From contig NC_051101.1 in NCBI RefSeq assembly GCF_901709675.1, forward strand, positions 8,640,501 through 8,704,500: DNA of 64,000 nt, given 5' to 3'. The DNA comes from Syngnathus acus. Its lineage: Eukaryota; Chordata; Actinopteri; Syngnathiformes; Syngnathidae. Below are positions 52,055 to 64,000 of this stretch, one piece after another (position 1 is the stretch's first letter; the number at the start of each line of letters is the position of its first letter). Below the pieces are notes generated by a model. The model had not been told where the DNA came from, did not search any database, and worked only from the letters and a program-made list of their open reading frames with translations. The translations under genes were made by a program, and so were the position numbers.

Positions 52055-52221
52055 CTCAAGGTGTTCCAGGATGTAAGGAGGGTTGGTCATCCCGAGCCTA
52101 AGCATAGCCCCTTCAGGAATCTCCTCAACCAGCCTCCACAGTAGAGTGGGCAGGTCAGTCCCAATGTCTCGACCATAAGCTCCAGTGTCTTCGCTGGTCA
52201 GCCAGACTTCACACACTCCCT
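52055..52221 (-). CDS. cdkal1: cdkal1 exon A: radical-SAM core (partial gene)
   Basis: This is an internal coding exon of 167 nt. It supplies 2 nt of a split Glu codon plus 55 codons. The translation runs from [20 protein letters not shown] through the stretch ending [12 protein letters not shown] and matches vertebrate CDKAL1 almost residue for residue (about human 249-303). [10 protein letters not shown] is a conserved segment of the radical-SAM barrel in methylthiotransferases. CDKAL1 adds a methylthio group to t6A37 of tRNA(Lys)(UUU), using S-adenosylmethionine and two Fe-S clusters, at the ER membrane. The acceptor is TTTAG before the exon. The donor is GTACAT after GAG, a weak match to GTRAGT. 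The incoming intron is phase 1 and the outgoing one phase 0. The exon with the cluster cysteines should lie upstream and was not found before 64000. The frame stays open 65 codons past the donor, to a stop at 51857-51859, but that part has no CDKAL1 similarity and is intron. Confidence 0.96.
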
Positions 52222-53650
52222 CTAAACAGACATAAAAACAAGAAAATATTGCAGACGTGAACAAAAGACCCTTTTCCATTGAACAACGTGATTCAATACA
52301 GTTAAGTGTAGTGTAAATATTGTGTGTCTTTTGTAAAGGATCCTAAATTATTGCGGCACCCATTTGTCGAGGGTTGCAGGCTCACCCTACATCAGATCAA
52401 CAAACTGCCATCCCCTAATTAGCTGGCAGTAGACACACACAATCACACGCACGCACACACACACTCGAGGAATTAAGATCGTGTTCGTTGTTCAGTATAC
52501 AGATAATATCCGCCTTGTACCGTGTCACGTCATCTTTGGTTAACTCACTGGCAAGCTGCATGTTGTCCTACTGCTATGAAGACGCCTACATACGTAGCCC
52601 GCGGCAGAAACACGCCAGATCAAGATGAACCGTTGTAAACTGTAAACCGGCAAGCAGAAGTGAACTATGCAGCTTGAGACGCAGCTTTAATTTCACTTGT
52701 GCATGAACAATACATTGCCACGGTAAATACATATAACACAACCTTATTGTGGTAACTAGCATGCAATACACAAGAGGACTTTCTTTGCTACGAGAAGGAA
52801 CCCTGGAGGATCGTTTTTATTATTAATTGGATTTCATATCACCTTATTTCAGACCTGTGTCTGCAATACAAACATACTTGAAAAGGGGAGCTTTCACAAT
52901 TTTATACAAAAGAGGATGATTAAAAACAACAGCTTTTTTTTTTCTTCAAATTTAGCAACTAAAGGAAAATTAACTTATAATGTCAATCTAAATAAAATTT
53001 AAATAACCAAGTTAACTCAATTTTATTTATGAAGGCCTTAATAACAAGAGTCTCAAAGGGCAAACAGTTGCCAAATAATAATAACATAAGTCTTAACCAT
53101 TTCTCATGTGAGTAAAAGTATTTGAACATATTATTGACATACAGGTGTGCTTTGTTGCCCAGATGTGTTGTAATACATTGATGTTTCAAATAATAAATAT
53201 CACCAAATGGCAATGGTCTGTTTCAGATTTCCATTTCGTTGCAGAGGTCTGCATTTATTTGGTTAAGAGAGCTGCCGGTTGGTGGGAAAATAAGCAATTG
53301 TGAAGCTGAGAGAAAATGGAAAATAAATCAGAGCCACTGCGCAAATGTTGGCCATAGCCAGTAGGAGTGATGGAGGTGCAGTCTATTTTTCACAGAAGAC
53401 TTGATGGAAAAAAAAAAATAGACTACTGTTGCGCCACCCAAAGTTACAAACGACTCATAAAAAGAAGTTAAGCAATTACAGGCAGACATTAGCCAAAAAG
53501 GACAAAAACAGCCCTTAAGAATTGTGCGATAAAGTATTTTGGATGGATGATACCAAATTGAATTTATCAAAGTGAAGGAGGAAAAGCTTAAGCTTTGAAA
53601 AGGTTCTGCTCATGATCTCAAACTCAGCTACGTGAAACTCCACGGAGGTT

Positions 53651-53674
53651 TGATTGATTGATTGATTGATTGAT
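53651..53674 (+). repeat. (TGAT)n microsatellite
   Basis: Six tandem TGAT units. Confidence 0.95.
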
Positions 53675-56600
53675 ATCTTTAAATCAAGGCTTGAGCAGAA
53701 TGCCTTCTTCTGGAACAAGCTAATTAATATATGCATTAATACAACACATGCATTTTTTTTGCTGTAAAACTCAAATGTCCTCCGTCAACAGAAAAAGAAG
53801 ACTTAAATTCAGTTTGGAGTACAGACAACTGAAACGTTACTGAGGAGGGGGAGAAAAAAGGGCTACATTTGACATTCAGTAGTCAGTTTTATGCACCATT
53901 ATAGTCCAAAATGCTAATCAAAAATCACACCAGTCCCTTTAATTGCTGATAAGACTTTCCTTGTCATTGATTCTTTGCTGCAAGGCCATCACAGTCACTC
54001 ACAATAATTAAAATAACCACCTTATAAACATGATTCTCGTAAAGTGAAGGTCATCTACAGCAAGAGGAGATTTATCCTGCTTCGTGCTAAATTAGAGCAT
54101 CGCTGACTACTACAGCTTAATGAGCTAACTGTCATTAGGCTGCAGGTCTGGAAATAGTTGATTGTCTGCTTAAGCTATGTGTTACGACATACCCCGGATC
54201 ATGCAGGCAAATCTAAATGCATTTGCACTTGCAGGGAGGCAGTGGTACACACTCACAAACACACAACTGTCATCCCCATTAGCCAAGTGGAGTCGGACGG
54301 AAAGATGCATGTGGTCATTCAGAGAGGAGAAATGGTGTGACTAAGTGGATGCGTCTGAGTGTGGAACACTTAAAGGAGTAAAAGCATATTTAAAGGTGTG
54401 CAGGGACCACAAAAATTAAAAATGATAATTGTCCCGATTAAGAGGGTTTTCAAAGGCTCATCATTGACAATAGGATGCACTAATGGTTTTTGCAGGACAG
54501 CTGCACCTACAAACACATCCATCAATCACGCATGATCAAGTACTGAGCAAGACACACACATGCAGACACACGTGCACACACTAAAAAAAAACAATGGGAT
54601 AGTGGGAAGATTTGCTTCTGTATGCAATTAATTAAAGACAGTTCACCTTGGACTAACAATCAGAATGGCTTGGTTCATTAAATTCACCTAATCGCTATCT
54701 TAAGTTATTAATTTGAAATTTGAGGAAGTAAACGGGGACTTTTTTAAGTATACGCTGGTATACCATTTTGCAGATAGTGGAGGTGAAGGTTAATTAAGGA
54801 TAAAATGACGTCAGCAACAACCAATGTTGAGTAAAACATAAGATTAAAACTAGTGGCGGATTGTGCATGCGTGTTTTATATGTGAGCAGTGTCTTGGCAA
54901 TTAATTGCTGCGGATTTCTTATTTTTTGTTCGTTTATTTATTTGAACAATGGGCAAATTCACATCAGCTAATGTTACTTTGTATGAACTCAAAAAAGCCT
55001 TTGCTTGCATCATGCATGATTGATGTATTCCTGTAGCTGCCACAAAAAAAGACATCACATTTTGTGTCAAAGCTCTGTCCTAGTTAATTGCAGGCCACAT
55101 GCTTTAGAAAGAACTAGACCTGCTGTAAATGCAGCAGGGAGCTAATTTTGTCCTTTTCAAAACAAAATTCCAGTCACTTCGCACATGTTTCTGCCAAGCC
55201 ATTAAGCCTGGATATTATTGTCTGATATTAAAATGTTCATGGTCCTCTGCTAATTATGTTTTCGGGAAAGAGGCCACATTGCAGGGGTCCCAATACACCC
55301 AATGACCTGCCCAGTTGATTGCAGCCTCTGCTTGATCAGTAGGCTTGTTTGTATTATCACGTCAATCGGGTTACCGCTGGCAAAAGATGTGAGCGTTGAG
55401 TCGGAAATGTTAGCTTGGTCTCCCTCATCTGTGCACTAAAACATACACAGCTGTTTCCTCTGCTTTCAATATGTGCAGCAAAATGAGGGGCCACAAATTG
55501 TATCAGAAATTCCATTGCTAAGGCATATTAATGGAAAATATGACATCCGGAATTAAAATTAACTTTTTATCTTGCATTCAACCTCCTGGGGTTTACTACA
55601 AGAACTACAAAATGGTAAACCAAGAATCTTTACATGAAAACAACAGTTAAATAGTTGTAATGAAAATGAACCCATGTCAACAATCTCAAAGTACTTTGAT
55701 GACCTGAAATGGTGGTAATGGGCACATGCATGAAAACCAGTAGTAGCAATCTCACTTTAAAAATAATTGATGGATAGTATGCCATGCAACCATGCAAACT
55801 ACACTAAAAAGCGGAGAGGTAAAAGTAGACTTTGCTGAAAAAGTCTGAATATGTCCTACAACTTTTGAATTGTGGTCAAAATGTTGCTGCAAACCTCGTA
55901 TGTGCATGTTCATGAAACAAAACCCTCAAGCCTAACCATTTTTTTGTCAGTAACTCAACAAATGTAAACAAGGACCAAGGCAGAAGAACTTTTCCTGCAC
56001 ACAATTAACTTTGGCACAGCCTCGTAAGGACTGCAAAACAACGGAAGATGAAAGGAGACAAGGGACTGGCGGTAACTTATGTGGGCTAAAGAGCAGGACC
56101 CACTTTGTTTAGGGTATGAGCAGTCTTAGCTGCCAAAGAGAAGTACAGACACAAAGAATAATACACAGTACCAGAGGAAACAGCTGTGCAGAGGCCTGAA
56201 GTTGTGACCACCCATACCTATAGCATACAAACAGCATGAAATCATGTAAGCACACCCGCAAAACCTAATCAAATTAAAAAGCATGATCTGAACATACATA
56301 CACACATTAAACGGCTATATAGTCTGTCAACAATTAACATATTGAATGCCAATTAAAAAAAAAAGAACACGTAAAGGGTGTTGGCATCTCTGTAAAGAGA
56401 ATTGTCATTATTGTACATTAGAGAATAATTTGCTTTTCCACAGGTTACTTCCTCTTCCATATGCTTAATTTTCTTGTAATATTTATTTGATCTATTAAAG
56501 GTCATATTTTTTTCAGAAGGATCAACTGGATACTGCCACTGGCTTAGAAGTTTTTAACAGATTGTAAATTACATGAGCATGAAAATGATCTCATTAAACT

Positions 56601-58600
56601 GCAGTAAAACCCAATTTTCCCAGTCACAAATCAACCAATAACTTTAAATGTTACAAAACATCCAGTATGCAGCATGTGAGTGAGCTTGACAGTAGAAGAG
56701 GAAAAGAAAAAATGTTTCGATCATTTTTTTTTAGGTTTCTATCAGTGGACTGTCCATATAAACAAATCTGTGGTCTACACGCTGGTAAATGTTTACACTT
56801 TAAACACTCATGCCCTCATCACACATCACAAGGGCTTAAAAAAATGCTTAGCTGTGTGTTTCTTTGTGTCATGGAAAACAAGGATTTGATACAGTCTAAC
56901 AGGATCAGCTTCATGTGCATTATAATCTATAATCTAATAAACATTAGCACTCACGCAACCAGTAAGAAAGTGCATGACCTCATGAACAGCAATAACAACT
57001 TGGATAGATCCCTTTGAGAATATTAGCTTAAGTGATCTAACAGCTTGTACAGTATGTTCTTCATCTGGTATCTGTAGTTTAAAGCATTTTAAATGGAAAG
57101 GATATGGAGGTCAAAAGTACCAAGAACAGCCCAGTTTAGTTTTGGATTTTTATTTTTACTGAAACCATTTTAAATAGGTGGCATATGCACCACTCAGTGA
57201 CCACTCCTTTTTAAATGATTTAAATAAGCCTCAACCGCGACTCGTTTCCCTCGATTTGACCTGAGTCAACTCTCCGAGTCGATTCCCATGGAGATGATAA
57301 TTAGACAGAATATAAATATGCACAAACACACATCTGCCTGGCACAAAGAGAGAAGAGGATAAACATAGCACAAGGATCGATACGCTCCCCCAAGTGTATA
57401 TTCAGCTTGTTAACGCACAGCAATTCACAAAGAAACAACACAAAGCTAAAGAAAGAATACTGCGTCAATAGCATGCACCGTTGTGTTATGTTCAGATCTA
57501 TAGCTTCTCACCACAATAAATAACAAGAACATGGAAAGTGAACTTAAAGATGGGGATACTTGTTCATGAATATCACTATGAAGGGGATTCAGGCAGATAA
57601 CTCACCATGGTTATGATCATGACATTTAGGATGTTCAATTATACAAGTTCTGATGTAATAAGAGAAAGTGAAAATGTCTATTTGCAGTAGCTATTGGTCA
57701 GAGACACCAACATGAATATGGACAAGGAATTTTGTAATTATATGATTCATTTTTGTAATCACATACGAAGAGAACACACATCTCATACATAAGCAGGCAA
57801 TAATTCTTGCACAATGCTGCCATGACTTAAAGGCCTGTATGACCTTCAATTACTTTGGTCCCACCCCCATCCAACAATCATGCCCCCCATGGCTGTCTTG
57901 TGCCTTTGCAGTAAACCTCTCCACCCACTTCGGGAAAGAGACTAATTTGACGCCAGATGTCAACAACAGCAAGTTGAGCAACTGAAAGGAAGAGTACGTC
58001 TGACAGTGTGCATGCTACAGCAGTGACCATTTGTCATTGTCAATATTAACTGTACTGTATGCGCAAGTGCTTTTTGATTTATGTGCGGCTGCCTGACATC
58101 AATATAATTCTTGTGACATAACTTCATCCCAACATATGATAAATCAATTTTCCCTAATTATTTGATGCTATATCATTACTGTGTGGAGCACAAATCAACC
58201 TGAACTTGATGCAATTTAAGAAGAGAACTACTTATTGTTGGTTTGTAACCGTATTCTTACACAGTTTGCTTCTTCTATTAAAATAAAGGATGCTATGCAG
58301 TAGGTTTTGCATACCTATAATGAAGCATATAAAAAGATAAACATAGACGTGCTTAGTCCCATGCCACTCCTATTTCCATACATTCAAACACGCATGAAAA
58401 AATGCCACACACACAGACAGAGTTCAGCGGGCATAAGTAAACGGCTTAATTTAGAGTAACAAGTGTTGATGTGGAGCGTGGGCAGCCTGGCAGGTAGCAT
58501 CATCCTCGTGGATTAAACCAACACGCACTTTGTATTATGCAAATATCCCCTCTCAGGCATGTTTACATTAAAAAAGATGCATGTATGCACGTACACAAAT

Positions 58601-58602
<2 letters not shown>

Positions 58603-58695
<93 letters not shown>
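58603..58695 (+). repeat. long (CA)n microsatellite
   Basis: An uninterrupted 93-bp CA tract, the longest simple repeat in the window. It produces artefact open frames of alternating Thr-His and Cys-Val on both strands. Confidence 0.98.
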
Positions 58696-58697
<2 letters not shown>

Positions 58698-61600
58698 GAT
58701 GTGAGCAAGTTTAATGAAGAGCCAACACAATCCTTTAAACAACACGTGTCAGCTTTAACCTACTTTCCCAGAGTTTCCAAACTACAGGCATGACCTTCTG
58801 CACATGAGATAAAGTGCCTGGATACATCAAAGCTTCTACTGGTGTGTTTGTGAGCATGCTCGTTGCATGCAATGCATGTGAGGGGAAAATGTGCCATATA
58901 ATATATGGGTCAGACATATTGTATGGCTATATCAGAAGTAATTGGCAAAGGGGCTCTCAGTTGTACGTTTGTGCATGTGTGTGTGCTGGTGGATATACTT
59001 ATATTTGCGGGTGTGTATATGAATGTATAGGGTCGACTGGAAGAAATGTTACATCCTCCCTTTCATCTTTTCTCTGAGTGTGTCAAGACAGAAGTATCTT
59101 GTGAAGTTTTCCCAAGCAGATGGACGGCTACATAAGAGGAAAGTGGATCTGTAGGGACAAGTACAGCTCTTGACAGAAGTGCTCCAAGCTATGAGTATTT
59201 GCTGTGAACTTGGGAGTGGAGAAATTCTGAGGTGATGGACAGAGAAGAATATTTGAGTAAATTCCCAATTATTCATTGATCTAGATTTGGGTGGAAAGAG
59301 ATTAAATTTGCAAGGGGGTTGAACTTTTTTCACCTTAAACGTGCAGTGGCAGATACCCTTTTTTAATTTTATTTAATGGACCAGAAGCACAAAAGGTAAT
59401 ATTAAGAAATCTCAGTTTTCTATAAAATGGCATTTAATCTATGAACTTCAACACGTGCCTTCATCAGAATTGAAGGAAGAGACTAATTTTGGCCCATGTT
59501 AAGCCCTTTCATGTATTCATGTTAATACCACACATAATGGTTGCAAAGATAACCAGTTACCTGCTTTTGCATTAAAACAAATGTCCAGCAGAAAGATGAT
59601 ATTAGAGTGAAGCCACCAAAGACTAAAAAAAAACGAAAACATATAACTGTTGGAACAACCCATGGAGTATCCAAATTTAAAAAAAAACTAATGTATGCAT
59701 AGTTTGTACATATGTTATGCGTTTGTGTACATGTGCGTACAAGATGCTTTTCAGCAATCAGCACACTTACACCCCTGTATATTTTGTTTGCACACCAGTC
59801 AGGGAAGCTGCCCAAAACAACAGAAAAGCTAGCTCAGATGACAAAGTGATTGAACGCACAAACACCGAATTGAGTCTAGGGTGGTTTTAGAGCCTTGCTG
59901 AAGTTTACAAGATTAAAAGAAGCCCTAAACAACCTTTTTAATCAGTACTTTCTCCCAAGGCTAATTAAAACATTTGAACATTTGAGTCATTATTTTCTCT
60001 TGTACGTAACTGTAAATTACAAACTCTATAGAAAGGGTTATCCATCATACAGGAATCATGCACACTTGACCCCAATGTCAGTCTATCAGGATAATGAACA
60101 TGTACAATGCGTCATTAAAAGCGCATGAATTGAAGCCAAAGGGGGGGGACGAATGTCGACAGGGCTCATGGATAAGAAGACGGAGAGGCTAACACACAGC
60201 GAGTGTCAGAGGGTCTAAGAGTCAAAGGAAGCTGTAGGGGGCAGATCACATCTCGGTTCACAGAGCTCAGAGAACAGGAAGCCACTGGGAGCAACCACGT
60301 ACACACCCACACTCACATAACATATGGAAATGACTTCCTATTAAAAAGCTATTGAGGTTGTAATAGTTCATATCTGCTATCAAAGAAGTCAAGGCAACAG
60401 ACACACACGCACACACTTGCTATTATGATTAATCAGACGAAATAAGGTTTAACTTTAATTCAAGGCTGTCGACCTAATTTCTGTTCGTATTGTGTAAGGC
60501 TGTGTGCGCGCACTGGCCTGTGAGCTTGTACAGAGACTAATTTGATAAATAATAATACGTTTGGTCAGTATTTATGCTAATTTATTCATGACCACCGGCA
60601 GGCATCATGTTTGTGTTTGTTAATTCGCTTAGTCGGCGTGTGTCTGTGTGTATGTAAAATGAGTTACTGTGGCAAACTCTGATGAAGTTCACTTGCAACC
60701 TTGTGTGTTTTTGCTCTCATTGGTCACTACAACAATGTGGCTTGTATAACTGCATTAAATTATAAAAACTGCATTCATGACAACAGTGTGCACGTTAATT
60801 TGGAGGATTGATATTTACATACATTTAATAATGTAAATATAATGTGTATGTAAATGTTAGTATTTTTTTAAACATGCATTACATTCTTTATTATTGCCCA
60901 GGGCTAATGACTTAATGGATAAGGGTTGCTGCGCAAGTTTAATATTGCTCGAAACAGTATTATCAGAAGCACACAAACAGAAAAGAAAGAAAACAGAAGT
61001 GTTGCTGTTTATATATTCATATGCAAGATAATCAACAGAACCTGACATGAGCAAGCACTTGGCGACGGATGCAAGGGAAAACTCCCTCTGTGGGGCAACT
61101 TGCCTTGCTTTGAGATGGAGAGAGAGTGAAGAGACAGACAACAGATAAAAAGAGCGAAAACAAGATAGAGGAGTTAAGAAGCCAGGGGGAAGGATGAGGG
61201 AACCATGGGCACAACTGCCGTGTCAACAACAATAATGACGGCAATAACGACAAAAATGGTCCGCTCACAACACAAATGTCCCCACGTCAAGGCTTATGAT
61301 TGACAGCTGCCATGTTTCCAGGTCGTGCAATAAACTATAAAGTAAGATTACTTTTTATTCATGAGTAGGTATTTCTGAGGGATCCCCACAGAGACAACTA
61401 AAGAGTGTGCCCGCACACACACACAAAAACACAAACACGTTCACACACTTCATCAGCATGGGAGAGTTTTCCCCCTAACCTACACACGCAATGGGGGTCA
61501 GAGGGAATCAAAGAGAAGGCTTTTCTCTGGCATGACAGATGCCAGGAGAGGCCATCTTGTCAGGCAGAAACACTCAACAGCTTCTTCAGCCGAAAAGCTG

Positions 61601-61973
61601 AAGTGACATTTACTGGTGGTTGAGAGCAAGCCAGTCATGTCAGCACAGTCCCAAATGTGAAAGCATAAACACGCATGCAGCAAAATTACACTAAATTGCA
61701 GAAAGTAATTGCAGCACATGATTTTCATTTCTGGCCTCTCTTAGGCATACATTGTTACAATTTGCACAAATGTGTGCCCACATTACCATCTTAAAAGTTG
61801 AAGAAGCTACAATTTAATGTGACACAAAGAATGAGGTTTCAGGAAGAACCAGTTTCTCACAAAGAATTAAAACAACTGCGAACCTGTGAGGAAAAAAACA
61901 TTTGCCTTTTGCTCTAAACATTTGTTTTTTGAAATTGAAAATTAAATAAAATGTTTTCTAATTAAACAAAAAC

Positions 61974-62090
61974 TACCATATTTTCCGGACTATAAGTTGC
62001 TCCGGAGTACAAGTCGCACCAGCCATAAAATGCATAATAAAGAAGAAAAAGACATATATATGTCGCACTGGAGTATAAGTCACATTTTTG
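61974..62090 (+). mobile_element. short non-autonomous interspersed element, copy 2
   Basis: This plus-strand copy reads ATATTTTCCGGACTATAAGT, then TGCTCCGGAGTACAAGTCGC, then CCAGCCATAAAATGCATAAT, and ends GGAGTATAAGTCACATTTTT. It matches copy 1 at 26951-27076 in inverse orientation and keeps an internal part (GTCGCACTGGAGTATAAGTC) that copy 1 has lost. TATAAGT(T/C)GC and GGAGTA(C/T)AAGTCGCA phrases recur within the element. No coding capacity. Confidence 0.75.
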
Positions 62091-62395
62091 CATCGTGATG
62101 ATGCAGTTATTCAAGCAAAGGATTTGAAACTAAATGCTACTTGTTTTTGAGTCAATATGTGCCAATCATTTTGCTAACCAAAATGTTAAAATTTCATTAA
62201 AAAACAATAATTTTATGTTGTATATCAAGTTCATATGCAATGTTCATATAAAGGCTGTATGTCATCCCATATATTTTAATATCAAATCCAAATATCTTCA
62301 GTCAACCAATTAGGCTCAGTGTTCCATTACATTCGGAGGGCAGCAGATGCCAAAAAGTGCCAAGAACGCATTTGTGCAGATTTACTCGTAAACAG

Positions 62396-62410
62396 AAAAA
62401 AAAAAAAAAA
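62396..62410 (+). repeat. poly-A run (15 bases)
   Basis: Fifteen consecutive A. Confidence 0.9.
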
Positions 62411-62630
62411 TGCAACGTTACCTAAACGTAAAAAATCCTCAGAAACTGTAACTCGCAACATTGTTGCACAGACTTCAGACACAAGCTGATCAGACTGCAG
62501 GGCAGGCTGACACAGATTCCTGTCCAAACATGTCCTGACATGTACAGACATGTAGCCAACTTGTAACCCCCAAAACATTCTAAATGTTTCTCATTTTCCA
62601 TGAATACATGTTTTCTTTTATTTTTTCTGT

Positions 62631-62702
62631 TATCACTTTATTTATTCATTCGTTCATTCGTTAATTCATTCATTTTATTTATTTATGTATTTGTTTGTTT
62701 GT
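62631..62702 (+). repeat. ATTC/ATTT/GTTT tetranucleotide-rich block
   Basis: Degenerate tandem tetranucleotides: ATTCATTCGTTCATTCG, then ATTTATTTATG, then TTTGTTTGTTTG. Confidence 0.85.
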
Positions 62703-64000
62703 CATCTGCTGTTGCACAAAAATATTGCATTTTGATGATCCCTCTTTCAAATGGTTCCTTAACATTTTATGAAATAGTAAGTCGCTTGAGTAGTGGAAGA
62801 AACATTTACACACTTACTACCAGTCAGGCAAGGGCAATGAAGTCATTTGCAACCTGAAGCAACCAAAGAGAGCAACAGAGTTAAAAGAGTGGAAGGGAAC
62901 ATTACTGGAGGACATATGCAACAGTTTGCACTATGTAGCATTTCCAAACATTTCTCGGAGCAATTGTCTTTGTGGGTATGAGTGAGTGCAAAAGCTGTCC
63001 CCACCCCCCGTAGCCCATTCGTGACACCCACCACTAGGGGCTCAGGGCTGTGGCCATGGGTGGCCCACTCTGTGAGAACTGATTCCTGCAGGGAGTGTGA
63101 AAAAAATCCCCTAGATGATATCAAAATATACATCATGGGGAGGGCACACACAAACACGCAAGAATGCATACACACTCACAAGGGGACCAGAGTGTTGCAG
63201 TGATAACAGAAGCACAAACCAAAGTCATCTCTATGAAATGCTTGAAGACATCAACTCTGATTCCTGAAGCAAACAAATGGGTTTCATCTGTATCCGTACA
63301 AGTGTGCCTTTGTTATTATGCATTTTGATATCAATATATGTCTTATTTTTACTGCTCCACTAGAGTAAATGTCAAATGTGTGCAAACAGTCCAGTGTCCA
63401 AGTGATGTGACTCCTGTTTTTAATTCCAAACTTTAAAATAATTCCGAAAGCTAAGCCTTATACTTAAAACATAACACAATGGTTTTACACTAAGGTCCCT
63501 TTAGGGAAATACTGCAGTTTCTAATCCCACAATGACAATATCATCATTCTGCTTCTGGCACCTCCTATTCATGTTGCAGTATGGGATTTGCTGATGAGAA
63601 AACCGCCTGGTAGAATGTGATGAACTATATTTCCAAAGTACAGTTTTAATCGCTCTGCTTCGTTGCAGATAAGCCAGTCGTGGCAGAGCATCAGACATTT
63701 AAGGCAGAGCGATCACACAAAATTCACTTGTTGATCAAAGACACTAGGCACTGCTAACAGTGGTGTGATTTGAACCAAAACAGACAACTGAGAATGCTTA
63801 AGAGACGGAATGTGAGGGAGGATCAAAAGGGGAGACAGTAATGATCAACCGGGACAGCGCAAAGGGGCAAAAAGAAACACGGAACACATGAGGATCGAAT
63901 CATCACTGCGTGTAATGTGGGAGTGAAGTGACTGAATGGTTTCAGGCAGGGAAAGAGAAACATCGGCAAAGTGGGACAAGTTGCATAATGTCTCAATTGA

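Larger units (their letters stand above)
52222..64000 (-). other. region upstream of exon A, presumed cdkal1 intron (open at the right edge)
   Basis: This region should hold the preceding exon or be part of one long intron. I looked on the minus strand for the CxxxCxxC cluster loop and for the segment before GVCEVW, and found neither. It therefore appears to be at least 11.8 kb of intron. It contains a 93-bp CA tract, a GATT repeat (53651-53674), the second copy of a short interspersed element (61974-62090) and an ATTC/ATTT-rich block (62631-62702). The remainder is AT-rich non-coding sequence. Confidence 0.75.

Noticed and set aside
58563-58793. Open frames of alternating Cys-Val and Thr-His on both strands
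   Set aside because: They are translations of the 93-bp CA/TG microsatellite, not genes.
1-64000. tRNA, rRNA or other structured RNA genes, CpG-island promoter, nested protein gene, or an undescribed system
   Set aside because: I looked on both strands and saw no tRNA-like box pairs with a matching fold, no CpG-dense promoter and no second gene. The window is accounted for by cdkal1 exons, introns and repeats.

Overview
This window is vertebrate nuclear DNA, almost certainly from a teleost fish. It is AT-rich and intron-dominated. It carries long (CA)n/(GT)n tracts, homopolymer runs and several degenerate interspersed repeats of kinds I recognise as common in fish genomes. The only gene I can support is the 3' half of cdkal1 on the minus strand. 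It is read from six short exons whose joined translation follows vertebrate CDKAL1 closely. CDKAL1 is a radical-SAM tRNA methylthiotransferase that makes ms2t6A37 in tRNA(Lys)(UUU).

Layout, in transcript order (right to left): an upstream intron or unseen region (52222-64000); exon A (52055-52221) and exon B (43444-43589), radical-SAM core; exon C (30709-30889), end of the core with the GFPGET motif; exon D (23944-24006), linker; exon E (7523-7606) and exon F (5297-5461), TRAM RNA-binding domain; then at least 5.3 kb of downstream intron running off the left edge. All boundaries have GT/AG and the reading frame carries through every junction. By my own count against the human protein from memory, the exons cover about residues 249-516 of 579. 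The N-terminal MTTase domain, the CxxxCxxC cluster loop and the C-terminal membrane anchor are not in the window.

The other roughly 98.7% is intronic. It holds microsatellites (one CA tract of 93 bp), homopolymers (a G23 run, an 18-nt poly-T just before an acceptor), two perfect 29-30 bp tandem duplications, and relics of several interspersed repeat families. One short-element family is present twice, in opposite orientation. I found no RNA gene, no CRISPR array, no nested gene and no promoter. I see no evidence for a new biological system. The more interesting points concern splicing (weak donor, poly-T acceptor, phase-symmetric TRAM exons), the inverted repeat pair, and unproven stretches that could be long-range enhancers of the kind reported in CDKAL1 introns.
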